This document shows positions 21,044 through 31,619 of a DNA stretch of 64,000 bases, in pieces. The stretch is from positions 157,997,142 to 158,061,141 of the forward strand of contig NC_071354.1 in NCBI RefSeq assembly GCF_943734655.1, read 5' to 3'. The DNA is from Sabethes cyaneus (lineage: Eukaryota; Arthropoda; Insecta; Diptera; Culicidae). A model generated the notes under the pieces. It saw nothing but the letters and a program-made list of their open reading frames with translations, searched no databases and was not told the origin of the DNA. Within the stretch, counting starts at the first letter, position 1. Each line of letters begins with the position of its first letter. Position numbers and translations under genes: made by a program.

Positions 21044-24000
21044 TATGGAACCTCAAAGGACGCTACTCTCTTACATACGAAGGACTGCTGGTGAGATTGT
21101 TCTATTTTTACCATATATACCACATTTCATCTTAATATTAACAGTAATATAAACAGTAACATTATTAACAGTATTATTATTGATATCATAAATCTGGAAG
21201 GCTGGATGATGGAGTGGATTGCCAACCTGACTCCTTAAGGTTTGCTTCAGACCTGCTGCTATGGCACTTCTCAATTCAAAACAAACAAATCATCACGTGG
21301 GTTAAAGTTGGTACAGCGAAATTGATTATAATACGGAAGGTTCCTAATGCTGGAAGGCGACTCTTATAACCCCGGAATGCTCACAAGTGCCTCTGCTTGT
21401 GGGTCCGCCCAATCCCTTTGGCCCTTCTGTAACAGCATTAGTGTGAAATTCATTTGATAATCAAATTTGGATACTGTAATTCTACCCGCATACATTGGCA
21501 AGTCCTTGAACTGATGGTGGCTTTCCCCTACTACTATTACTACTACTACTAGTGTACTGAGATCCTAAGGACATCTCACCAGGGTAGGTAAGTAAGTAAG
21601 GGAAGCTCTCTGTCGCAGTGGCCATACAAAAAAAGGGAAGCTCTTAGCGGGCAGTTGATATCTAGCTCTAAGCCTCCTTCTCGCACAGCGAATGAGGATG
21701 TACGCCTTGATTTTTATAAATTAGCCGATTCCGATAACCCTTGATCTATGGGGAGAAAAACCTCGTCATAACATCTAACATTGTCGAACGAATTTCCCGG
21801 CTGGCAATATTTTCATATCATCACGAACATTTCAAAGGAATCAGACTCGCAAATTAAGGCCAACGATTCCGTCCGCATTTGTCGCTTTTCTTTTCCATTC
21901 TCACTCATTCAGCACACCAACCCATCATCGTGGCCGTAGACAATTCTGTTCGGGGCGCTCGGTACCCTTGACACCAGCTCAAGATGTCGCCACCTTTATT
22001 GAATTGAAACTTCAGCCTTGCCGATTGCCGTTCTGATTTTTTTTTCCACGGCGATACGTTGGTTAGCCATGAACGGGACAAAGGATCCTGTTGTTTTATT
22101 CAGACTAATCTACTTTCCTTCGATTCAACTCTCTTTTCGGATGTCGCCAAGACTGTCGTGCACGTGCGGCAACGGTGCGTGCGTTTCGATTGTATGCCAC
22201 TCTATTTTCCGTTTCTATATGATACTGACTTTTGTGTACATTTTCATTACGGTGCTGAAATGTTATTTCCAATCGAAACCAACGTCGACCGTCGACAGTG
22301 AAAGTGTGCCGAGTGCTTTACTTCACACAGCATCCAGCATCTGCAGAAAAGAAAATATTTTCCCTAAAAGAACACCGTTCACAAGGACACGACCTATTTA
22401 GGCGGGAAAAACATAATACATATTGTTTAGGTGAGAAACATAATCAATTATTCTAGTAAATTAAAGTGAATTTTTAAAGCTTCCCGCCCGGTTTGACACA
22501 CAATCGAGGACGAAAGAGTTGCAGTGTGGTACTGGTGTTGTTCTTGTTGACGGAATCGAAAAACAAAAGGGAGACAGTGAAGCAGAATAATGGAAGTCAT
22601 CGCGGAAAGAATGCGGCTTATGCATTCTTATAAGTCGTAAGACAATAGAAAGTTTCCCATTGTCTCTGCGCGTGGGCACCGCGGGGAGTGTTTGTTGTGG
22701 CTTTAAAGCTGAATGCACACCCCACGATGCGTCGTCGATGCCGGGGAAAGAGCTTCCTGTTTATCCTTCGCGCTGCTTTTCATTGTTCATCGCTGTTGTT
22801 GTTGTTGTTGTTGTGGTGCGGCGGAAGGGTCTCTTTCAAGGTTTTTATGACATTTTATTCCGCTTGATTGTCTCGACGGCCGGCATGGCGATGCTTTTTC
22901 CGCTTTAGCAAAGGATATTAAAGTGAAACGGGATGCATGCATTCGTTTATTTGGGGTTCGTGGCCACATTATTTTTTAACAAATTGTTTAAGAAAAATCG
23001 GTTGAAAATTATCAATTTCATAATACTCTTTCTGTTAACTGTTAATTATCTGACAAAGAGGAAACATAGTGCAGTCCGCCTGCTGAATGCAGTTTGTGTT
23101 GTACGCTGAAGTTACAGACCATTATTTATCTTCAACTGCGACGCCCATAAAATCTCTCACCCAAACATCGTTATGCAACCCTGCTTATACAACCGGACGC
23201 AAATGTCTAGGACAACGAGTATATCTCATCGTTTTTGGCATGAACCCATGGGCTCTTTTACTATGCAGATATTTATCCAACGTACTTGACACACGAGCCG
23301 ATTCAGAGGTGAATTTACAGATGAGTGTAAGGCAGTACGGAAAATTGCGTGCTTAAATGAATTTGTATAAAATGTAAAACATTTTAAGAATTTTATATAA
23401 AACGATTTTACTTTGATAAAATTACACAAAATTTAATATCACATCACCGAATCCGAACAAGACTGTAACCAACTGTGGCCCTGCCTGCCGAATACAGCAA
23501 CTACTAGTTCAGCATCAGGGTTCAACGCTCTTTAGCCTTTTGCATCACACCATCATCGCCTTCGGAGCTTAAGTTCAAATCTTGCATTACCACATATAAA
23601 TGGCATCCAGCCGTCGTTGTTGTCGAGAAGTCATCACAACGATTTATCAATCGACAATTAGACCGGTTCACCCCTCTCTGACGTGTCGATGATGATGCTG
23701 TTTAAATGCTGTGAAGTGTGTATCGATTTAAGGTGAAAGTTTGATAAATGGTGATGCTGTTACTGGTCGCTACGCTGACTGGCTGGCTGGCTGGCTGGGT
23801 CCACATGAAACGAAATTTACAATTGCTACGATTTGCTTCGTGCTCAAAGCGATAGACACTGGCGGAAGTAATACGAAATTGGTGAATGGGCCACGGAAAG
23901 CAATTGCTAAATCGCGTGGAAAGCAGAAATACAGCGGCTTTGCAATTCACTGAATAGGAACCCCGCCGCAGCGGGAATCCCGGGGTGAATCCGGAATCCT

Positions 24001-24250
24001 CGAATCAGGATTTATGGCAAGATTTGCGGGGAAGTAGAACACAATGTCATGGAAATTTCCGAGAAGTTTCTTTGAATGGTGGTCTGCAAGATATGACCGA
24101 AATTTAAGTATTGTACCCCGGTAAGAATTGTTCATCAGATGTCGTCCGATAAAAGCGAACTTTTTACTTGCATGTTGCATCTGTCCGATGTCGTCCGAAT
24201 AATTCTTTGTGAAATTAGAGTTATGTAGAACTTACATCACACTGTTTCAT
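21044..24250. other. intergenic DNA, no gene recognised
   Basis: Contains short simple repeats (TAC near 21530) and a segment near 21540-21660 that shares GTGTACTGAGATCCTAA with 20447-20463. From 21840 to 23000 the DNA is more GC-balanced and looks like unique host sequence, with a GTT repeat near 22795. No exon could be supported. Confidence 0.35.
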
Positions 24251-24252
24251 TA

Positions 24253-25225
24253 GAGTACGAAGGGGTAAAAGTTCGATGGGGGTAAAAGTGCGATGGGGGT
24301 AAAAGTGCAATTCAAGGATTTATCGGTACAGATTCCGAATAAATTGACTACATTGGCATGAATGGGTGATTTCTTTTACAGCTTGAATCTAACGTAAACT
24401 TTGGTTGCTAACGAAGCATAGTTGCTGAGTTATGTGCAAAAGTTATTTTAGGACGGTTTTGATATAATTTTTCGTTATACGGCAAATACGATATCAACAG
24501 GAGGATATTACTTGTTGAAAATTCGTAGCAGCGTTTTACATCACTCACATATCTGTTTTGAAAATACGGTGAAAAGAATTTACAAAATATATTTCACTTC
24601 GCCATAATTAAATCAAACCCCGTCAAGTGCCTAGCGGGGTAAAAGTGCGATTCATGGACGGGGCATAAGGGCGATTCATGGTCGAAGCAAAAATCTATAG
24701 CTAATTATATACAGCTTAGGCACTATATTACACATACTAGAAATGGAAGATCTGCAGAAAACTGTGTGCTCTACAGATGTTAGCCGAAGGAAAACAATGG
24801 TTTTCCACTGATGAAACAAAAAACAAACGTTTAGAAAAGTTTCGATCTGACGGAGGCTGCAATACACCAGCGCAAAATAGGAAAGGTGCAAGTTGAGAAT
24901 ATTCCTTACCGAAACATACCGCAGATTGAAGATAGTATGGTTTTGTTAGATACTGCTGTGCTAATTTCATGGATTTCGAACTTCGCACTTTTGCCCCGCG
25001 GTATTCGCACTTGCCCCGCTAGTGGGGTAAAAGTGCGAATCGGCATTTGATCAGAAGAATGAAAAATTTATTTTGCATAATACTATTATTCCAGATAATT
25101 TATAGTTGAATGTGAAGACATTGAATTACTGCATCACTATAAAATATATTTTGTTGTTGTCCTTCTTTATATTTCACGAAAACTGATGACAACTTCAAAC
25201 ATCGCACTTATGCCCCGCCCTACTC
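24253..25225. mobile_element. TA-flanked inverted-repeat element with repeated GGGGTAAAAGTGCGA motifs
   Basis: Both ends lie next to TA (24251-24252 and 25226-25227). The ends are inverted: GAGTACGAAGGGGTAAAAG on the left, GAGTAGGGCGGGGCATAAG on the reverse strand of the right. The GGGGTAAAAGTGCGA motif recurs several times near both ends in both orientations, a subterminal repeat pattern. No transposase is present in 973 bp. TA flanks and the repeated end motif are shared with the elements at 36113 and 60175. Confidence 0.68.
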
Positions 25226-25376
25226 TATACATTTGGATCATTCCATATGATAGAAAAAAATTCAAACGTGTAATCGACCCTTTCGGATTTGAACCAGATT
25301 TTGTCAGATTGTTCGTTTCAGGTCAGCAAGAAAAAACTCTAAGACTGGTTTCGACTGGACTGGGAGCACAATTTTT

Positions 25377-27165
25377 TTAAACAAAAGACACGTTTTTGTC
25401 AAATCCTCTTATTTTCTTGTTAACAGCGTTGCCAGTGTTTTGAGTTTCTCTAATGATTGGCTGCATTAAAGGGTAACTAGTAATAACTGTCATTAATATA
25501 AATGATCTCAAAAATAAGATACTTGCATAAATTTTAACGTAAAATGAATTTCGTGTAAAGTATATCCATAACATTTGTCTTAAATTAGTCCAATTCAAAT
25601 CTCTCTCTCGCATTGATTTAATCACTAGTTGCAAACGTTGTTGAAAAGCGTTACACTTGGCTCGCATGATATTCCGAGGCATTTCATCCCAAATCTTCTC
25701 TAAACATTGCGTGAAAGTATCCACAGTCAATCCCCTTTGGTGCTCCCTAGTTTGTCTAACATGTAACTCCATTCACAGAAGTCAAAAGGATTCAAATCAG
25801 GCAAAAAGACAGTCTCTTTCGAGGAAATAAAATCCGAAAAATTGTCCTCACATCAAGGCTATGTAGCTTTCACCTAGTGACACGGTGCAGAATGTTGTTG
25901 GAAGCTGTATGCCACATTATTGTGGTGTTTTTTGATAATGAGAGGCAAATGGTTTTTCAAAACATTATCGATGTAATATTGAGTGTTGATTTTAACACCA
26001 GGTTCAATGAACAGTAATGGAACCTTCACATTTTAGTAGAAACGTCCCCATACCATCACCCTGGGGCTGGTACCGAATGGCCGAAACACAAATGGCCGAA
26101 TCTCGAATGGCCAAAATCCAAATGGCCGAATTCCAATAGCTGTCACAGAAGACCGAATCACGAAAGGCTGAATCGCTAAAGGTCGAATCACGAATGGCCG
26201 AATCTCGAAAAACCGAATCACGAATGGCCGAGACACGAAAGGCCGAATTTTCCCGGAATGCCTGAATCAAAAAAATTTTTATTGGTCATTTTGTGAGACT
26301 TTACACATTTTGAATAAATTTTTAAAATTCTATACCTTAGTTTCAGAAAAACAAGACATACCCTGCGTCTTATTTTTTAGTTTGGTAGATATAGTATAGA
26401 TGACTGATAGTTGTTTTTTCCCCTAAGCGCGAATGATTTACGTTTATTATAGGGTGCGAGGCCTATTGATCGTGTCAGTAGCAAATATTTTCTAGATGAT
26501 TCAGTGTGAGATGACCGCAGGCCGCGAGTGTGCGCCGGTGACCGACTATCATTTAGGTGCATGCATTTTCCTAGGTTTACTGACCAGTAGGGATTATCCC
26601 TTAGTTAAGTCCGAACGAGCGGCATCGAGTAAGGACAACATATATCAAACATTTATGCAGACTGTAGGTCGTGATTATTTAGTTTAGTTCTGTTTATTTT
26701 TATTTGTATTATCTGGTAGTGTAAGGTAATCCTTTTAAAATACTACCTCCGTAAGTTATAATCGATATATACACAATTCACTTAATTTTCGGCCAAATAT
26801 GACGTTCGACCATTCGTGTTTCAGCTTTTTGTGGTTCTGCCATTCGTGATTCGGCCATTAGATATATTATGCCATTTGTTATTTCGGCCATTTGTTTGTC
26901 GGCCATTCGTGATTCGGCCATTTGTGTTTCGACCATACGTAGGTAATCCTCACCCTGGCACCCTGGTTTGTCCCGAGAAATATTAGAAAGATGTACTGCA
27001 TATTCGATCATTCTGTTCATTGTAGTGATCCTGCAGCAGGAACATATTTTCATCAGAAAACAGAACTTCACAAACACCGTGCCAAAACAGTCTTCATGGT
27101 AGGCTGTGAAATTCTTAGTTCCTTTGCCATCTTACATCAAGACTGATCTGGAGCGTCATTGCGAT
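25377..27165 (-). mobile_element. mariner/Tc1-like transposase relic, split by a foldback element
   Basis: On the minus strand, starting from 27165, come helix-turn-helix-like MAKELRISQPTMKTVLAR, then FSDENMFLLQDHYNEQ with the first catalytic aspartate, the insertion at 26065-26949, then QGARVMVWG across the junction, YIDNVLKNHLPLIIKKHHN, QQHSAPCH where the second catalytic aspartate is histidine, a DLNPF block, and the end IWDEMPRNIMRAKCNAF. Several frameshifts, a stop and a deletion between the helix-turn-helix and FSDE make it inactive. The stop codon is at 25377. Its own terminal inverted repeats were not identified. Confidence 0.72.
26065..26949. mobile_element. foldback-like element with TGGCCGAAT minisatellite arms, 9-bp target duplication
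   Basis: The two arms (about 26065-26265 and 26786-26949) are inverted copies of each other built from degenerate units of about 15 bp around AATGGCCGAATCACG. TCACCCTGG is duplicated on both sides (26056-26064 and 26950-26958), and the mariner relic reads through once the element is removed. Tandem-repeat inverted arms with a 9-bp duplication recall Drosophila FB elements. The 500-bp centre is AT-rich with no recognised protein. Confidence 0.7.
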
Positions 27166-27245
27166 TCTCATTTCGAGTGATTTTGGTTCGTTTCGCCCAT
27201 TCGTTTAACGTAGTCGAAACGAACCAAAATCACTCGAATCGCAAT
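27161..27245. repeat. long perfect hairpin at the mariner relic edge
   Basis: A 22-bp perfect arm at 27174-27195 (core AGTGATTTTGGTTCG) pairs with its exact complement at 27214-27235 across an 18-nt loop. A further 10 bp (CATTGCGATT) pairs outside a 6-nt bulge. The left arm overlaps the N-terminal coding end of the mariner relic, so the fold probably arose by inverted duplication of that end. Confidence 0.6.
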
Positions 27246-27895
27246 GTCACCCCTGGTTTCCCTCGAATTCGCTCTCTTACTCGTGTAGGGCGCTATATCT
27301 GTGCATATTAGCGTTGGTAAGAGGAAATGCTTATTAACTTAGGCACTATATTGGCTCGTTTCATAAACCCTGATTTTTATTTTCAGGTTTAATTCAAGTT
27401 TGTCACGTGCTTCCGTAAATCTTGCATGTGCATATTTTTTTTTCGATATAAATTAACTAATTATGGCTTATGATTATGACCATTACCATTAGGTATATTC
27501 AGTTTATTAAAAAAAGTATATTTTATATTCCTTTAAGCCCGAGCCCACAAAATTGTGTAGGTGCGACATGACTACTTTTAAAATTTTTTCCTTTCCTTTC
27601 TAAACGTCGTACTTTTACATATATGGCACCAATCTCTTGTGTAAACATCGTAACTCGTAGAAAAATTCGTAAATAGCTGAAAAGAAGTTTTCTTTTGTGC
27701 TTGGGTTAATTATTATCTAGTCTTCAAAATCTTGTGAAAACAGCAAAAAGTTTTATCTGTCGTATTTTCTTATTGGATCCGTATTTCGAAATTGCTTGGA
27801 TAAAAAATTATTGGTAATAAGTATTTCTAATTACTGTAATTAAAAATTTACGGGAAATAACTTTTACAACTTACTTATGCACATTGTTTTTCATA
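27246..27895. other. AT-rich DNA with a diverged end motif
   Basis: No gene seen. Near 27536-27562 lies CCCACAAAATTGTGTAGGTG, a diverged copy of the palindromic motif that bounds the element starting at 27896. Confidence 0.35.
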
Positions 27896-28874
27896 CCTAC
27901 ACAATTGTGTAGGTTCGGCCTTATTGTATACCTACTTTTACCTTTACGTTCCTGCCGGGACTTCAAAAATTAGTGCACTTGCCGTTACACTTTTGTCTCT
28001 ATCTTTAATATTTTTTGATAGATTTTTATACAACTTGTCTTCAAAGAACCATCTTAGATTGACCTTCAATGAAAAAATATATTAGGAAATTTTGGATCCA
28101 TTTTCCCGGAAATATTCCAGATCGCAGTGAGATTACTTTTTCACGTCATAAGTAATAGATAAAATAAAACGAAATTTGCTGCTGCCGTCTCATTTTGAGT
28201 CAGTAATAATGAATACATTATACTGTAGAGCATTCGTTCATGCTCCACACTACGGAACTTCCGTTTAGAATACTACCGGAACCTAAAACTGGCCATTTAT
28301 AAATTGTAAAATAAAAAAGAAGTGTGCCAAATGATGTATTCAGCTACGGAATTTTCTAAGACGAATTCTTGAATCAACATTTAAACGTTTTTAAGCCAAT
28401 CTGGACGTTTCGGTATATCTGTTGTATTAAGGTTAGTAAACACTTAACTTGCATAAAGTTGCGTGTATTTCCATAGCTACGTAACGACCGTTCCGCTGCG
28501 TCAGATGCTGAAGTCTATGAGCCTCGAAGCGATGATCTCGCTCTAAACTAAACGGGGTCAACCCTATTCGATTCTGTGGACTTCTTTACACAAAATAATT
28601 AGGTTTTCATGTTTTGTTTTTTCAAAGCCTGGCTTGGTATAGTCCAAAAAGGGTTAAAAATGTTAAAAATAGGGGAAAATGAGTAAAATGGGGCACTTCC
28701 CGATGACAAACAGGAAAGCGGTGGGCACCATGCGATTTTCCGGAAAATTTTACATAAGATCACCTACATTTTATCAGCCTGCAGGCCATAGCTTAATTGC
28801 GTCCGTTTTTTCGGCACATTTTTGCCCATAGTGCAATGGTATAAGATAAGGCCGAACCCACACAATTGTGTAGG
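27896..28874. repeat. inverted-repeat element bounded by ACACAATTGTGTAGG palindromes
   Basis: CCTACACAATTGTGTAGG plus TTCGGCCTTA at the left end is repeated in inverse at the right end (28847-28874), with about 28 bp matching except one base. The interior is AT-rich and non-coding. The end motif is itself close to a palindrome, so the exact termini and target duplication cannot be fixed. Likely a decayed DNA transposon or MITE. Confidence 0.5.
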
Positions 28875-28879
28875 TTGCT

Positions 28880-29870
28880 AAATTTAGCAAACATTTATTG
28901 CAATGTGTAGAATACACCGGTTTTGGTATCTCGAGAGATAAAAAAAATTATATTGATCCAAAAACCAAAAATATCGTAACCAAAACCCTCCGTGCTTAAA
29001 GGGATATCTTAATTTACGTAATTATGACTTTACAAGAAAATTTTCGAATATTTAGATTAGTCTGGTGATCACATACTGAGTGTCATTTCGTATAGCAATT
29101 TAGCATCGTTTGCTTTCGTGCCTCGCTCGTTGCATTTTTCCTACAGCGGTTGTTTTTGAAGGTCATTGAATTAACTTGGGCACACTTAACAATTACGTGT
29201 TTACAAACCAGGATCCAGGACGTATATTGAAGCGTTTTAAATGACGCACTGGATTCGTGAAATCGGATGCCTAGGAGCATCGCGCGAGTAATTACTATTA
29301 TATAATAAATTTGATACCTTTTGAACAGCTCCCTGATAAAGTTGTCAGGGTTTTTAAGTATTTTTTTATGATCGAAGGATACCAAAAGGTATCTCGCGCA
29401 ACCATGGTTTTCGATGTAATTGCCAAATTGATACGTTTGTCTCAAGATGGCTTTCGGGCATAGCAACAAATATCTATCGGTATCTAAACTGCTCGCGCGA
29501 TTTCGGACGAATCGAATAGGTGAATAGCGCATAATCTTCGGTGTCGGTTAACTGATTTATCTTAGTTTTTTTATATCAATATTTCAGATTTCTTAAAATT
29601 AAAAAGCATGATGAAACCACTCCAAATGTTAAAAAAAACTGAAATAGAAAGTATCGTAAAGTTAATACATAATTATGATGCAATAATACACAATTATAAC
29701 ACTTTTTGTGTTCATAAAAAGAACAAATCATAAAAAGAACAAATAATAGTACATGAAACAATACGGGTCTTATGAATCAGAGCATTCGCATTGAAAATAT
29801 TATAGCAAATATATTAACAATCTAAGAAAGCGTACAACTATGACCTAAAGCCGATCGACTGCGAACTGAT
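28880..29870. other. AT-rich intergenic DNA
   Basis: A 149-codon minus-strand frame at 29083-29532 has no recognised domain or splice context and I treat it as chance. A CTCTCTTT simple repeat lies at about 29870-29897. Confidence 0.3.
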
Positions 29871-29939
29871 CTCTCTCTTTCTTTCTCTCTCTCTCAGTAT
29901 GTGTATGTTCCGCCATAGCTCCAGAATGCCTTCACCGTT

Positions 29940-30228
29940 CTCCACCAAACTTGGCACATATGTTCCTTGACATAAAGGAACCAGCACGGAGGGGTTGATA
30001 AAAATGAGAGACAGTCACCCACAAGGGGGCAGACAGGTTAAAGTGAGTAAAGGAGTGCGTTTATCTTGCATTGGAACGATAGCAGTTGTACGAGTGGCTG
30101 GTAAACTGAAAGGGGAGATGCGGTGCCATTAACAAGAGGAAGGTTTAAACAAGTAAAAAAGGCTTTGATTACGGAGAAGACAGGATTTACAAGTGGCTGG
30201 GGGACAACAGGAGGGGAACTAACAATTC
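29940..30228 (+). repeat. dispersed repeat with ACAAGTGGCTG tandem motif
   Basis: Units containing GTTGTAC(A/G)AGTGGCTG, GGGACAACAGGAGGGGA and CCATTAACAAG recur here and after 31341, and in inverse orientation at about 51370-51565. The inverted-repeat element at 30233-31336 is inserted in it. Source family unknown. Confidence 0.5.
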
Positions 30229-30232
30229 AATA

Positions 30233-31336
30233 AGGCGACATCCATTTAGTACGTCACGCAAATTTTGACCCAAATCAACCCCCTCTCCCCCCCTTGTCAC
30301 ACTTCGTCACACATTCGTGACCCCCCCTGGGAAAGTACGTCACATCACGGCAACCCCCCCCTCCTTCACAACAAAAATTAAATATTCATTCCAACCTTTT
30401 TTTATTTAAAACTGTCAAATGAATTTCAGCAAATAAAATAAGGAAAGTTTTCGAGCTTATAAGTCATCGATTCACGGATTTTGAAGATGATCTCCAATTG
30501 CTGTAATGGGATACGCTTCAAAAGTCGCTGATGTGTCGTCGATTAATGTTTCGCGCATATCCACGCCCTTTACATCGATCCACTCAAACTCGTCTAATCT
30601 AGTTGAAAGAATCAGGACTTCCTGCTGGCGTCTTGCAGCAACACGCCTTGAAAGAACTTTTCTGACCAATTTTGTCATTTTGTGTATTCATTCAATGGTG
30701 CAACCATTCAACACTACCTCAGATGCGAAATTTAATCCGCAAGTGGCATAAACTCTATCCTTCAGAGAGCTTTTGAGTGAGGGGCAGTATAAATTATGCC
30801 GAAAAACCTTAAAAGCAGCCGTGCAACTTCGGTATGAGTTTGTCGATGTTTATCGATTGAGTTCAGCACGAATATCAAGGGAAAACATTGCCATGGGTCC
30901 TTCTCTGATAGCATCCCGTAGCCCTTCAGGAGTTTGTGCGACTGCTATTTGCGGTTGCAAAAATCTTTTAGGCAGGACGGTACATATTCTGTAAAGTCTT
31001 AATGGAGAGTTCATACTTAATAATAATAACTTAATAACTTCATAAATAACTCCTGTTCACACATATATGTTAAAAAAAGTTTTCATTCAAAAAATTTAAC
31101 TTTTTGTTTGAAATTCCATCAGTACGTTAATTTTATAGAAGCCTTCAATAGTTGTATCTTAAAATGAAGGCTAAATTATAATTTCCCGAATAAATTTTCC
31201 ATTTGATTTTTTTTTGTTATGTGACGTCACATAACTTCATACCCCCCTCTCCCCTACGTCACAAATCGTCACGATTAGGTCAACCGCCCCCCCCCCCCCC
31301 CCCCTGTAAGCGTGACGTACTTTATGGCTGCCCCCT
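30233..31336. mobile_element. TIR element with AGTACGTCACGC ends and AATA duplication
   Basis: The ends match over about 29 bp in inverse orientation and finish with AGTACGTCACGC. AATA flanks both sides (30229-30232 and 31337-31340), a 4-bp duplication. Subterminal C-rich tracts with CGTCAC motifs repeat near both ends. A 68-codon minus-strand frame (30472-30678) has no recognised domain, so the 1104-bp element is probably non-autonomous. The superfamily is not assigned. Confidence 0.68.
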
Positions 31337-31481
31337 AATAGTTGTACAAGTGACTGAAAAGCAATCGGGCCAGACATAATAATCGGGTAAGACATAATTC
31401 AAGATGATTCTCTTATAATTTGAAACATTAAATTTTTGTAACATTTTAATGTTTTAAGTTATTTTTAGTGTGTGTACCCAA

Positions 31482-31617
31482 TTAGGCATACGGACGTTAG
31501 GCATAATGAACGTTAGGCATAAATGCGTTAGGCATAATGGACGACAGGTATAACGAACGATAGAGAATGAACGTGCGGAAAGCATAATGTATGGTAGGCA
31601 TAACGGATGTATGCCGT
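31482..31617 (+). repeat. degenerate minisatellite with TTAGGCATAA core
   Basis: About eight units of 15-17 bp around CGTTAGGCATAATG, becoming more divergent to the right. No coding content. Confidence 0.6.
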
Positions 31618-31619
31618 AA

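Noticed and set aside
29083..29532. 149-codon minus-strand frame
   Set aside because: No recognised motif and AT-rich codon use typical of random open frames here.
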